Assembly (NCBI GenBank): GCA_015183035.1
Contig: JACZZP010000018.1
Location: forward strand, 1,922,001-1,986,000
Length of the DNA stretch: 64,000 nt
Direction of reading: 5' to 3'
Origin: Meloidogyne chitwoodi
Taxonomy: Eukaryota; Nematoda; Chromadorea; Rhabditida; Meloidogynidae
The first letter of the stretch is position 1. Each line of letters begins with the position of its first letter. Both the position numbers and the translations under genes were made by a program. The notes beneath the pieces are model-generated. The model searched no databases and was not told the DNA's origin. It saw only the letters and a list, made by a program, of their open reading frames with translations. Shown here in pieces: positions 51,101 to 64,000 of the stretch.

Positions 51101-54100
51101 ATGAACATTTGAATTTTTTGGGGGAGAACTACTATTTTGAATTTTTGTAAAAAAATTTCTGTAGGTAAGTTTCGGATGAGTCATATCTCATTCGAAAGAG
51201 GATGAAGAGCTGAATGGAACAAGCTATGGAAATCAATCAACTTACAGACAGAACTCGAGAAACAGGTTCATGAACATAGAAATATTTTTTGGTGAAAAAA
51301 TTTTTTAAATTGAAAAATTTTTTTATTCCAATGTTAAATTATACTGAATTTGGTATCATTCGAAAGAGCTTGAAAAGCTGTATCGAATGAGTTATTTATT
51401 TAAAATTCTAACGAGTAGAATTCGAGAACCAGGTCCATGAACATTTGAATTTTTTGGGGAGAATAAATTTTTTAAATTGAAAAATTTTTTTATCCCTCTA
51501 TAAGATTATTCTAAATTTGGTATCATTCGAAAGAGCTTAAAGAGCTGTATCGAATGAGCTATGAAAATCAAAAATCGTATTAGTTTTTGAGAACCAAGTC
51601 CATGAACATTGGAATTTTTTGGGGGAAGGAATATTTAAAACTTCGATAAAAAAATTTCCTCCGAATCATATTCGCTGTAATTTGTATCATTTGTAGAGCT
51701 CGAAAAACTGAATCGAATGAGCTATGATAGACCACCTAAATAAGAAGGCTTTGAGAGATATGATTTTTTGAAGAAAAATTTGGGGGAGGAATATTTTTGA
51801 ACTTTTATAAAAAAAATTCCATCGTTGGAAATTTGCTGAATTTAGTATCATTTGAAAGAGCTTAAAGAGCTGAATCGAATGAGCTATAAAATTCAAAAAT
51901 CCATCGACTAGTTTTTGAGAAAAAATTTTTTGAAAATAGAAGGAGTAAAGGAACACCCTTTTCTACCTTTAAGTTTCATTGGGTGTATAAAAAATTAAAC
52001 TCCAAACCTTTAAGCTTCAAAAGGTACAGAAGAGACCAGATACGGTCACATCCAAGCATTAGAGCTTCAATAGGTGTAGAAGAGACAAGCCACTTCCACT
52101 TTGGAGAGCTTGGGTTTTGGCTGGGTGTAAACAGGGAGATGGGGGGAACAAATTTATTAACTTTTTATTTCTTTGGTATTTCTTCAAATTTTTTTCTTTT
52201 ATTATGATTCTCATTCTATATTCTTCATTCTTAAGCAAAAATTATCAACCTTTAACAGAACAGTCAAAAGTTGCAAGTTGCTGAATATATAAATTTTTTG
52301 GGGGAGAATGACTATTTTGAATTTTTGTAAAAAAAATCTGTAGGTAAGTTTCGTATGAGTCATATCTCATTCGAAAGAGGATGAAGAGCTGAATGGAACA
52401 AGCTATGGAAATCAATCAACTTACAGACAGAACTCGAGAAACAGGTTCATGAACATTTGAATTTTTTGGGGGAGAACTACTATTTTGAATTTTTGTAAAA
52501 AAATTTCTGTAGGTAAGTTTCGGATGAGTCATATCTCATTCGAAAGAGGATGAAGAGCTGAATGGAACAAGCTATGGAAATCAATCAACTTACAGACAGA
52601 ACTCGAGAAACAGGTTCATGAACATAGAAATATTTTTTGGTGAAAAAATTTTTTAAATTGAAAAATTTTTTTATTCCAATGTTAAATTATACTGAATTTG
52701 GTATCATTCGAAAGAGCTTGAAAAGCTGTATCGAATGAGTTATTTATTTAAAATTCTAACGAGTAGAATTCGAGAACCAGGTCCATGAACATTTGAATTT
52801 TTTGGGGAGAATAAATTTTTTAAATTGAAAAATTTTTTTATCCCTCTATAAGATTATTCTAAATTTGGTATCATTCGAAAGAGCTTAAAGAGCTGTATCG
52901 AATGAGCTATGAAAATCAAAAATCGTATTAGTTTTTGAGAACCAAGTCCATGAACATTGGAATTTTTTGGGGGAAGGAATATTTAAAACTTCGATAAAAA
53001 AATTTCCTCCGAATCATATTCGCTGTAATTTGTATCATTTGTAGAGCTCGAAAAACTGAATCGAATGAGCTATGATAGACCACCTAAATAAGAAGGCTTT
53101 GAGAGATATGATTTTTTGAAGAAAAATTTGGGGGAGGAATATTTTTGAACTTTTATAAAAAAAATTCCATCGTTGGAAATTTGCTGAATTTAGTATCATT
53201 TGAAAGAGCTTAAAGAGCTGAATCGAATGAGCTATAAAATTCAAAAATCCATCGACTAGTTTTTGAGAAAAAATTTTTTGAAAATAGAAGGAGTAAAGGA
53301 ACACCCTTTTCTACCTTTAAGTTTCATTGGGTGTATAAAAAATTAAACTCCAAACCTTTAAGCTTCAAAAGGTACAGAAGAGACCAGATACGGTCACATC
53401 CAAGCATTAGAGCTTCAATAGGTGTAGAAGAGACAAGCCACTTCCACTTTGGAGAGCTTGGGTTTTGGCTGGGTGTAAACAGGGAGATGGGGGGAACAAA
53501 TTTATTAACTTTTTATTTCTTTGGTATTTCTTCAAATTTTTTTCTTTTATTATGATTCTCATTCTATATTCTTCATTCTTAAGCAAAAATTATCAACCTT
53601 TAACAGAACAGTCAAAAGTTGCAAGTTGCTGAATATATAAATTTTTTGGGGGAGAATGACTATTTTGAATTTTTGTAAAAAAAATCTGTAGGTAAGTTTC
53701 GTATGAGTCATATCTCATTCGAAAGAGGATGAAGAGCTGAATGGAACAAGCTATGGAAATCAATCAACTTACAGACAGAACTCGAGAAACAGGTTCATGA
53801 ACATTTGAATTTTTTGGGGGAGAACTACTATTTTGAATTTTTGTAAAAAAATTTCTGTAGGTAAGTTTCGGATGAGTCATATCTCATTCGAAAGAGGATG
53901 AAGAGCTGAATGGAACAAGCTATGGAAATCAATCAACTTACAGACAGAACTCGAGAAACAGGTTCATGAACATAGAAATATTTTTTGGTGAAAAAATTTT
54001 TTAAATTGAAAAATTTTTTTATTCCAATGTTAAATTATACTGAATTTGGTATCATTCGAAAGAGCTTGAAAAGCTGTATCGAATGAGTTATTTATTTAAA

Positions 54101-57100
54101 ATTCTAACGAGTAGAATTCGAGAACCAGGTCCATGAACATTTGAATTTTTTGGGGAGAATAAATTTTTTAAATTGAAAAATTTTTTTATCCCTCTATAAG
54201 ATTATTCTAAATTTGGTATCATTCGAAAGAGCTTAAAGAGCTGTATCGAATGAGCTATGAAAATCAAAAATCGTATTAGTTTTTGAGAACCAAGTCCATG
54301 AACATTGGAATTTTTTGGGGGAAGGAATATTTAAAACTTCGATAAAAAAATTTCCTCCGAATCATATTCGCTGTAATTTGTATCATTTGTAGAGCTCGAA
54401 AAACTGAATCGAATGAGCTATGATAGACCACCTAAATAAGAAGGCTTTGAGAGATATGATTTTTTGAAGAAAAATTTGGGGGAGGAATATTTTTGAACTT
54501 TTATAAAAAAAATTCCATCGTTGGAAATTTGCTGAATTTAGTATCATTTGAAAGAGCTTAAAGAGCTGAATCGAATGAGCTATAAAATTCAAAAATCCAT
54601 CGACTAGTTTTTGAGAAAAAATTTTTTGAAAATAGAAGGAGTAAAGGAACACCCTTTTCTACCTTTAAGTTTCATTGGGTGTATAAAAAATTAAACTCCA
54701 AACCTTTAAGCTTCAAAAGGTACAGAAGAGACCAGATACGGTCACATCCAAGCATTAGAGCTTCAATAGGTGTAGAAGAGACAAGCCACTTCCACTTTGG
54801 AGAGCTTGGGTTTTGGCTGGGTGTAAACAGGGAGATGGGGGGAACAAATTTATTAACTTTTTATTTCTTTGGTATTTCTTCAAATTTTTTTCTTTTATTA
54901 TGATTCTCATTCTATATTCTTCATTCTTAAGCAAAAATTATCAACCTTTAACAGAACAGTCAAAAGTTGCAAGTTGCTGAATATATAAATTTTTTGGGGG
55001 AGAATGACTATTTTGAATTTTTGTAAAAAAAATCTGTAGGTAAGTTTCGTATGAGTCATATCTCATTCGAAAGAGGATGAAGAGCTGAATGGAACAAGCT
55101 ATGGAAATCAATCAACTTACAGACAGAACTCGAGAAACAGGTTCATGAACATTTGAATTTTTTGGGGGAGAACTACTATTTTGAATTTTTGTAAAAAAAT
55201 TTCTGTAGGTAAGTTTCGGATGAGTCATATCTCATTCGAAAGAGGATGAAGAGCTGAATGGAACAAGCTATGGAAATCAATCAACTTACAGACAGAACTC
55301 GAGAAACAGGTTCATGAACATAGAAATATTTTTTGGTGAAAAAATTTTTTAAATTGAAAAATTTTTTTATTCCAATGTTAAATTATACTGAATTTGGTAT
55401 CATTCGAAAGAGCTTGAAAAGCTGTATCGAATGAGTTATTTATTTAAAATTCTAACGAGTAGAATTCGAGAACCAGGTCCATGAACATTTGAATTTTTTG
55501 GGGAGAATAAATTTTTTAAATTGAAAAATTTTTTTATCCCTCTATAAGATTATTCTAAATTTGGTATCATTCGAAAGAGCTTAAAGAGCTGTATCGAATG
55601 AGCTATGAAAATCAAAAATCGTATTAGTTTTTGAGAACCAAGTCCATGAACATTGGAATTTTTTGGGGGAAGGAATATTTAAAACTTCGATAAAAAAATT
55701 TCCTCCGAATCATATTCGCTGTAATTTGTATCATTTGTAGAGCTCGAAAAACTGAATCGAATGAGCTATGATAGACCACCTAAATAAGAAGGCTTTGAGA
55801 GATATGATTTTTTGAAGAAAAATTTGGGGGAGGAATATTTTTGAACTTTTATAAAAAAAATTCCATCGTTGGAAATTTGCTGAATTTAGTATCATTTGAA
55901 AGAGCTTAAAGAGCTGAATCGAATGAGCTATAAAATTCAAAAATCCATCGACTAGTTTTTGAGAAAAAATTTTTTGAAAATAGAAGGAGTAAAGGAACAC
56001 CCTTTTCTACCTTTAAGTTTCATTGGGTGTATAAAAAATTAAACTCCAAACCTTTAAGCTTCAAAAGGTACAGAAGAGACCAGATACGGTCACATCCAAG
56101 CATTAGAGCTTCAATAGGTGTAGAAGAGACAAGCCACTTCCACTTTGGAGAGCTTGGGTTTTGGCTGGGTGTAAACAGGGAGATGGGGGGAACAAATTTA
56201 TTAACTTTTTATTTCTTTGGTATTTCTTCAAATTTTTTTCTTTTATTATGATTCTCATTCTATATTCTTCATTCTTAAGCAAAAATTATCAACCTTTAAC
56301 AGAACAGTCAAAAGTTGCAAGTTGCTGAATATATAAATTTTTTGGGGGAGAATGACTATTTTGAATTTTTGTAAAAAAAATCTGTAGGTAAGTTTCGTAT
56401 GAGTCATATCTCATTCGAAAGAGGATGAAGAGCTGAATGGAACAAGCTATGGAAATCAATCAACTTACAGACAGAACTCGAGAAACAGGTTCATGAACAT
56501 TTGAATTTTTTGGGGGAGAACTACTATTTTGAATTTTTGTAAAAAAATTTCTGTAGGTAAGTTTCGGATGAGTCATATCTCATTCGAAAGAGGATGAAGA
56601 GCTGAATGGAACAAGCTATGGAAATCAATCAACTTACAGACAGAACTCGAGAAACAGGTTCATGAACATAGAAATATTTTTTGGTGAAAAAATTTTTTAA
56701 ATTGAAAAATTTTTTTATTCCAATGTTAAATTATACTGAATTTGGTATCATTCGAAAGAGCTTGAAAAGCTGTATCGAATGAGTTATTTATTTAAAATTC
56801 TAACGAGTAGAATTCGAGAACCAGGTCCATGAACATTTGAATTTTTTGGGGAGAATAAATTTTTTAAATTGAAAAATTTTTTTATCCCTCTATAAGATTA
56901 TTCTAAATTTGGTATCATTCGAAAGAGCTTAAAGAGCTGTATCGAATGAGCTATGAAAATCAAAAATCGTATTAGTTTTTGAGAACCAAGTCCATGAACA
57001 TTGGAATTTTTTGGGGGAAGGAATATTTAAAACTTCGATAAAAAAATTTCCTCCGAATCATATTCGCTGTAATTTGTATCATTTGTAGAGCTCGAAAAAC

Positions 57101-60100
57101 TGAATCGAATGAGCTATGATAGACCACCTAAATAAGAAGGCTTTGAGAGATATGATTTTTTGAAGAAAAATTTGGGGGAGGAATATTTTTGAACTTTTAT
57201 AAAAAAAATTCCATCGTTGGAAATTTGCTGAATTTAGTATCATTTGAAAGAGCTTAAAGAGCTGAATCGAATGAGCTATAAAATTCAAAAATCCATCGAC
57301 TAGTTTTTGAGAAAAAATTTTTTGAAAATAGAAGGAGTAAAGGAACACCCTTTTCTACCTTTAAGTTTCATTGGGTGTATAAAAAATTAAACTCCAAACC
57401 TTTAAGCTTCAAAAGGTACAGAAGAGACCAGATACGGTCACATCCAAGCATTAGAGCTTCAATAGGTGTAGAAGAGACAAGCCACTTCCACTTTGGAGAG
57501 CTTGGGTTTTGGCTGGGTGTAAACAGGGAGATGGGGGGAACAAATTTATTAACTTTTTATTTCTTTGGTATTTCTTCAAATTTTTTTCTTTTATTATGAT
57601 TCTCATTCTATATTCTTCATTCTTAAGCAAAAATTATCAACCTTTAACAGAACAGTCAAAAGTTGCAAGTTGCTGAATATATAAATTTTTTGGGGGAGAA
57701 TGACTATTTTGAATTTTTGTAAAAAAAATCTGTAGGTAAGTTTCGTATGAGTCATATCTCATTCGAAAGAGGATGAAGAGCTGAATGGAACAAGCTATGG
57801 AAATCAATCAACTTACAGACAGAACTCGAGAAACAGGTTCATGAACATTTGAATTTTTTGGGGGAGAACTACTATTTTGAATTTTTGTAAAAAAATTTCT
57901 GTAGGTAAGTTTCGGATGAGTCATATCTCATTCGAAAGAGGATGAAGAGCTGAATGGAACAAGCTATGGAAATCAATCAACTTACAGACAGAACTCGAGA
58001 AACAGGTTCATGAACATAGAAATATTTTTTGGTGAAAAAATTTTTTAAATTGAAAAATTTTTTTATTCCAATGTTAAATTATACTGAATTTGGTATCATT
58101 CGAAAGAGCTTGAAAAGCTGTATCGAATGAGTTATTTATTTAAAATTCTAACGAGTAGAATTCGAGAACCAGGTCCATGAACATTTGAATTTTTTGGGGA
58201 GAATAAATTTTTTAAATTGAAAAATTTTTTTATCCCTCTATAAGATTATTCTAAATTTGGTATCATTCGAAAGAGCTTAAAGAGCTGTATCGAATGAGCT
58301 ATGAAAATCAAAAATCGTATTAGTTTTTGAGAACCAAGTCCATGAACATTGGAATTTTTTGGGGGAAGGAATATTTAAAACTTCGATAAAAAAATTTCCT
58401 CCGAATCATATTCGCTGTAATTTGTATCATTTGTAGAGCTCGAAAAACTGAATCGAATGAGCTATGATAGACCACCTAAATAAGAAGGCTTTGAGAGATA
58501 TGATTTTTTGAAGAAAAATTTGGGGGAGGAATATTTTTGAACTTTTATAAAAAAAATTCCATCGTTGGAAATTTGCTGAATTTAGTATCATTTGAAAGAG
58601 CTTAAAGAGCTGAATCGAATGAGCTATAAAATTCAAAAATCCATCGACTAGTTTTTGAGAAAAAATTTTTTGAAAATAGAAGGAGTAAAGGAACACCCTT
58701 TTCTACCTTTAAGTTTCATTGGGTGTATAAAAAATTAAACTCCAAACCTTTAAGCTTCAAAAGGTACAGAAGAGACCAGATACGGTCACATCCAAGCATT
58801 AGAGCTTCAATAGGTGTAGAAGAGACAAGCCACTTCCACTTTGGAGAGCTTGGGTTTTGGCTGGGTGTAAACAGGGAGATGGGGGGAACAAATTTATTAA
58901 CTTTTTATTTCTTTGGTATTTCTTCAAATTTTTTTCTTTTATTATGATTCTCATTCTATATTCTTCATTCTTAAGCAAAAATTATCAACCTTTAACAGAA
59001 CAGTCAAAAGTTGCAAGTTGCTGAATATATAAATTTTTTGGGGGAGAATGACTATTTTGAATTTTTGTAAAAAAAATCTGTAGGTAAGTTTCGTATGAGT
59101 CATATCTCATTCGAAAGAGGATGAAGAGCTGAATGGAACAAGCTATGGAAATCAATCAACTTACAGACAGAACTCGAGAAACAGGTTCATGAACATTTGA
59201 ATTTTTTGGGGGAGAACTACTATTTTGAATTTTTGTAAAAAAATTTCTGTAGGTAAGTTTCGGATGAGTCATATCTCATTCGAAAGAGGATGAAGAGCTG
59301 AATGGAACAAGCTATGGAAATCAATCAACTTACAGACAGAACTCGAGAAACAGGTTCATGAACATAGAAATATTTTTTGGTGAAAAAATTTTTTAAATTG
59401 AAAAATTTTTTTATTCCAATGTTAAATTATACTGAATTTGGTATCATTCGAAAGAGCTTGAAAAGCTGTATCGAATGAGTTATTTATTTAAAATTCTAAC
59501 GAGTAGAATTCGAGAACCAGGTCCATGAACATTTGAATTTTTTGGGGAGAATAAATTTTTTAAATTGAAAAATTTTTTTATCCCTCTATAAGATTATTCT
59601 AAATTTGGTATCATTCGAAAGAGCTTAAAGAGCTGTATCGAATGAGCTATGAAAATCAAAAATCGTATTAGTTTTTGAGAACCAAGTCCATGAACATTGG
59701 AATTTTTTGGGGGAAGGAATATTTAAAACTTCGATAAAAAAATTTCCTCCGAATCATATTCGCTGTAATTTGTATCATTTGTAGAGCTCGAAAAACTGAA
59801 TCGAATGAGCTATGATAGACCACCTAAATAAGAAGGCTTTGAGAGATATGATTTTTTGAAGAAAAATTTGGGGGAGGAATATTTTTGAACTTTTATAAAA
59901 AAAATTCCATCGTTGGAAATTTGCTGAATTTAGTATCATTTGAAAGAGCTTAAAGAGCTGAATCGAATGAGCTATAAAATTCAAAAATCCATCGACTAGT
60001 TTTTGAGAAAAAATTTTTTGAAAATAGAAGGAGTAAAGGAACACCCTTTTCTACCTTTAAGTTTCATTGGGTGTATAAAAAATTAAACTCCAAACCTTTA

Positions 60101-63100
60101 AGCTTCAAAAGGTACAGAAGAGACCAGATACGGTCACATCCAAGCATTAGAGCTTCAATAGGTGTAGAAGAGACAAGCCACTTCCACTTTGGAGAGCTTG
60201 GGTTTTGGCTGGGTGTAAACAGGGAGATGGGGGGAACAAATTTATTAACTTTTTATTTCTTTGGTATTTCTTCAAATTTTTTTCTTTTATTATGATTCTC
60301 ATTCTATATTCTTCATTCTTAAGCAAAAATTATCAACCTTTAACAGAACAGTCAAAAGTTGCAAGTTGCTGAATATATAAATTTTTTGGGGGAGAATGAC
60401 TATTTTGAATTTTTGTAAAAAAAATCTGTAGGTAAGTTTCGTATGAGTCATATCTCATTCGAAAGAGGATGAAGAGCTGAATGGAACAAGCTATGGAAAT
60501 CAATCAACTTACAGACAGAACTCGAGAAACAGGTTCATGAACATTTGAATTTTTTGGGGGAGAACTACTATTTTGAATTTTTGTAAAAAAATTTCTGTAG
60601 GTAAGTTTCGGATGAGTCATATCTCATTCGAAAGAGGATGAAGAGCTGAATGGAACAAGCTATGGAAATCAATCAACTTACAGACAGAACTCGAGAAACA
60701 GGTTCATGAACATAGAAATATTTTTTGGTGAAAAAATTTTTTAAATTGAAAAATTTTTTTATTCCAATGTTAAATTATACTGAATTTGGTATCATTCGAA
60801 AGAGCTTGAAAAGCTGTATCGAATGAGTTATTTATTTAAAATTCTAACGAGTAGAATTCGAGAACCAGGTCCATGAACATTTGAATTTTTTGGGGAGAAT
60901 AAATTTTTTAAATTGAAAAATTTTTTTATCCCTCTATAAGATTATTCTAAATTTGGTATCATTCGAAAGAGCTTAAAGAGCTGTATCGAATGAGCTATGA
61001 AAATCAAAAATCGTATTAGTTTTTGAGAACCAAGTCCATGAACATTGGAATTTTTTGGGGGAAGGAATATTTAAAACTTCGATAAAAAAATTTCCTCCGA
61101 ATCATATTCGCTGTAATTTGTATCATTTGTAGAGCTCGAAAAACTGAATCGAATGAGCTATGATAGACCACCTAAATAAGAAGGCTTTGAGAGATATGAT
61201 TTTTTGAAGAAAAATTTGGGGGAGGAATATTTTTGAACTTTTATAAAAAAAATTCCATCGTTGGAAATTTGCTGAATTTAGTATCATTTGAAAGAGCTTA
61301 AAGAGCTGAATCGAATGAGCTATAAAATTCAAAAATCCATCGACTAGTTTTTGAGAAAAAATTTTTTGAAAATAGAAGGAGTAAAGGAACACCCTTTTCT
61401 ACCTTTAAGTTTCATTGGGTGTATAAAAAATTAAACTCCAAACCTTTAAGCTTCAAAAGGTACAGAAGAGACCAGATACGGTCACATCCAAGCATTAGAG
61501 CTTCAATAGGTGTAGAAGAGACAAGCCACTTCCACTTTGGAGAGCTTGGGTTTTGGCTGGGTGTAAACAGGGAGATGGGGGGAACAAATTTATTAACTTT
61601 TTATTTCTTTGGTATTTCTTCAAATTTTTTTCTTTTATTATGATTCTCATTCTATATTCTTCATTCTTAAGCAAAAATTATCAACCTTTAACAGAACAGT
61701 CAAAAGTTGCAAGTTGCTGAATATATAAATTTTTTGGGGGAGAATGACTATTTTGAATTTTTGTAAAAAAAATCTGTAGGTAAGTTTCGTATGAGTCATA
61801 TCTCATTCGAAAGAGGATGAAGAGCTGAATGGAACAAGCTATGGAAATCAATCAACTTACAGACAGAACTCGAGAAACAGGTTCATGAACATTTGAATTT
61901 TTTGGGGGAGAACTACTATTTTGAATTTTTGTAAAAAAATTTCTGTAGGTAAGTTTCGGATGAGTCATATCTCATTCGAAAGAGGATGAAGAGCTGAATG
62001 GAACAAGCTATGGAAATCAATCAACTTACAGACAGAACTCGAGAAACAGGTTCATGAACATAGAAATATTTTTTGGTGAAAAAATTTTTTAAATTGAAAA
62101 ATTTTTTTATTCCAATGTTAAATTATACTGAATTTGGTATCATTCGAAAGAGCTTGAAAAGCTGTATCGAATGAGTTATTTATTTAAAATTCTAACGAGT
62201 AGAATTCGAGAACCAGGTCCATGAACATTTGAATTTTTTGGGGAGAATAAATTTTTTAAATTGAAAAATTTTTTTATCCCTCTATAAGATTATTCTAAAT
62301 TTGGTATCATTCGAAAGAGCTTAAAGAGCTGTATCGAATGAGCTATGAAAATCAAAAATCGTATTAGTTTTTGAGAACCAAGTCCATGAACATTGGAATT
62401 TTTTGGGGGAAGGAATATTTAAAACTTCGATAAAAAAATTTCCTCCGAATCATATTCGCTGTAATTTGTATCATTTGTAGAGCTCGAAAAACTGAATCGA
62501 ATGAGCTATGATAGACCACCTAAATAAGAAGGCTTTGAGAGATATGATTTTTTGAAGAAAAATTTGGGGGAGGAATATTTTTGAACTTTTATAAAAAAAA
62601 TTCCATCGTTGGAAATTTGCTGAATTTAGTATCATTTGAAAGAGCTTAAAGAGCTGAATCGAATGAGCTATAAAATTCAAAAATCCATCGACTAGTTTTT
62701 GAGAAAAAATTTTTTGAAAATAGAAGGAGTAAAGGAACACCCTTTTCTACCTTTAAGTTTCATTGGGTGTATAAAAAATTAAACTCCAAACCTTTAAGCT
62801 TCAAAAGGTACAGAAGAGACCAGATACGGTCACATCCAAGCATTAGAGCTTCAATAGGTGTAGAAGAGACAAGCCACTTCCACTTTGGAGAGCTTGGGTT
62901 TTGGCTGGGTGTAAACAGGGAGATGGGGGGAACAAATTTATTAACTTTTTATTTCTTTGGTATTTCTTCAAATTTTTTTCTTTTATTATGATTCTCATTC
63001 TATATTCTTCATTCTTAAGCAAAAATTATCAACCTTTAACAGAACAGTCAAAAGTTGCAAGTTGCTGAATATATAAATTTTTTGGGGGAGAATGACTATT

Positions 63101-64000
63101 TTGAATTTTTGTAAAAAAAATCTGTAGGTAAGTTTCGTATGAGTCATATCTCATTCGAAAGAGGATGAAGAGCTGAATGGAACAAGCTATGGAAATCAAT
63201 CAACTTACAGACAGAACTCGAGAAACAGGTTCATGAACATTTGAATTTTTTGGGGGAGAACTACTATTTTGAATTTTTGTAAAAAAATTTCTGTAGGTAA
63301 GTTTCGGATGAGTCATATCTCATTCGAAAGAGGATGAAGAGCTGAATGGAACAAGCTATGGAAATCAATCAACTTACAGACAGAACTCGAGAAACAGGTT
63401 CATGAACATAGAAATATTTTTTGGTGAAAAAATTTTTTAAATTGAAAAATTTTTTTATTCCAATGTTAAATTATACTGAATTTGGTATCATTCGAAAGAG
63501 CTTGAAAAGCTGTATCGAATGAGTTATTTATTTAAAATTCTAACGAGTAGAATTCGAGAACCAGGTCCATGAACATTTGAATTTTTTGGGGAGAATAAAT
63601 TTTTTAAATTGAAAAATTTTTTTATCCCTCTATAAGATTATTCTAAATTTGGTATCATTCGAAAGAGCTTAAAGAGCTGTATCGAATGAGCTATGAAAAT
63701 CAAAAATCGTATTAGTTTTTGAGAACCAAGTCCATGAACATTGGAATTTTTTGGGGGAAGGAATATTTAAAACTTCGATAAAAAAATTTCCTCCGAATCA
63801 TATTCGCTGTAATTTGTATCATTTGTAGAGCTCGAAAAACTGAATCGAATGAGCTATGATAGACCACCTAAATAAGAAGGCTTTGAGAGATATGATTTTT
63901 TGAAGAAAAATTTGGGGGAGGAATATTTTTGAACTTTTATAAAAAAAATTCCATCGTTGGAAATTTGCTGAATTTAGTATCATTTGAAAGAGCTTAAAGA

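Larger units (their letters stand above)
34932..64000. repeat. Tandem satellite array, exact 1348-bp period, at least 21.5 copies
   Basis: Every landmark recurs at exactly 1348 bases (for example the GGGGGAGAACTACTATT word at 34944, 36292 and so on to 63248). Twenty-one full units plus 761 bases fit before the window ends, so the true length is unknown. I found no base differing between units on inspection, including the outermost left unit from 35100 onward. In the first unit: M1 34932-35099, M2 35100-35266, M3 35267-35431, M4 35432 to about 35590, M5 about 35591-35758, unrelated block about 35759-36108, M7 36109-36279. M1 and M7 are near-identical to each other; M2, M3 and M5 form a second, more divergent group. 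The 89- and 74-residue open frames in each unit are not genes. Confidence 0.98.

Noticed and set aside
34932..64000. Satellite as telomeric repeat
   Set aside because: The G-rich words are separated by about 160 bases of complex sequence and the unit is 1348 bp; there is no short tandem TTAGGC-like motif in the window.
34932..64000. CRISPR-like array
   Set aside because: Period of 1348 bp with no unique spacers, in a eukaryotic genome.

Overview
The window looks like nuclear DNA of a nematode. It is very AT-rich, its genes are broken into many small exons separated by introns of about 30-100 bases with T-rich acceptors, and it carries two short-chain cuticle collagens of nematode type. Gene content and base composition would suit a root-knot nematode (Meloidogyne) or a related plant parasite, but the genus is an inference. 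All gene models were assembled by hand from open frames plus GT/AG boundaries; in each complete model the exon lengths sum to a multiple of three.

Layout, left half (1-34 kb): a C2H2 zinc-finger gene running off the left edge (minus); a poorly explained stretch at 1.8-4.9 kb with degenerate repeats and exon-like fragments; a Ca2+/calmodulin-type cyclic nucleotide phosphodiesterase, pde-1 (plus, 21 exons), tail-to-tail with a membrane-anchored gamma-glutamyltranspeptidase (minus, 15 exons); mitochondrial ribosome-recycling factor EF-G2/GFM2 (plus, 19 exons), tail-to-tail with an unrecognised four-transmembrane protein (minus, 5 exons); the dynein-2 light intermediate chain of intraflagellar transport, xbx-1 type (plus, 8 exons); an unrecognised 601-residue secreted low-complexity protein (plus, 9 exons) with two nested non-autonomous DNA transposons in one intron; then two paralogous cuticle collagens head-to-head across a 2.1-kb shared upstream region.

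Right half (34.6-64 kb): after a degenerate border, one uninterrupted tandem array fills the rest of the window and leaves it on the right. The period is exactly 1348 bp (21 full copies plus part of another) with no differences that I could find between copies. Each 1348-bp unit is a higher-order repeat: six related monomers of about 160-171 bp and one ~350-bp unrelated block. Most monomers carry a 35-bp dyad (hairpin) and one G4-5 tract on the plus strand.

The genes do not form one pathway; they are ordinary single-copy housekeeping, signalling, cilium and cuticle genes next to a large block of satellite DNA. The most noteworthy items are the perfectly homogeneous higher-order satellite with its dyad element, the nested transposons with intact target-site duplications, a GT-GG intron in GFM2, and a GC-AG intron in only one of the two collagen paralogs.
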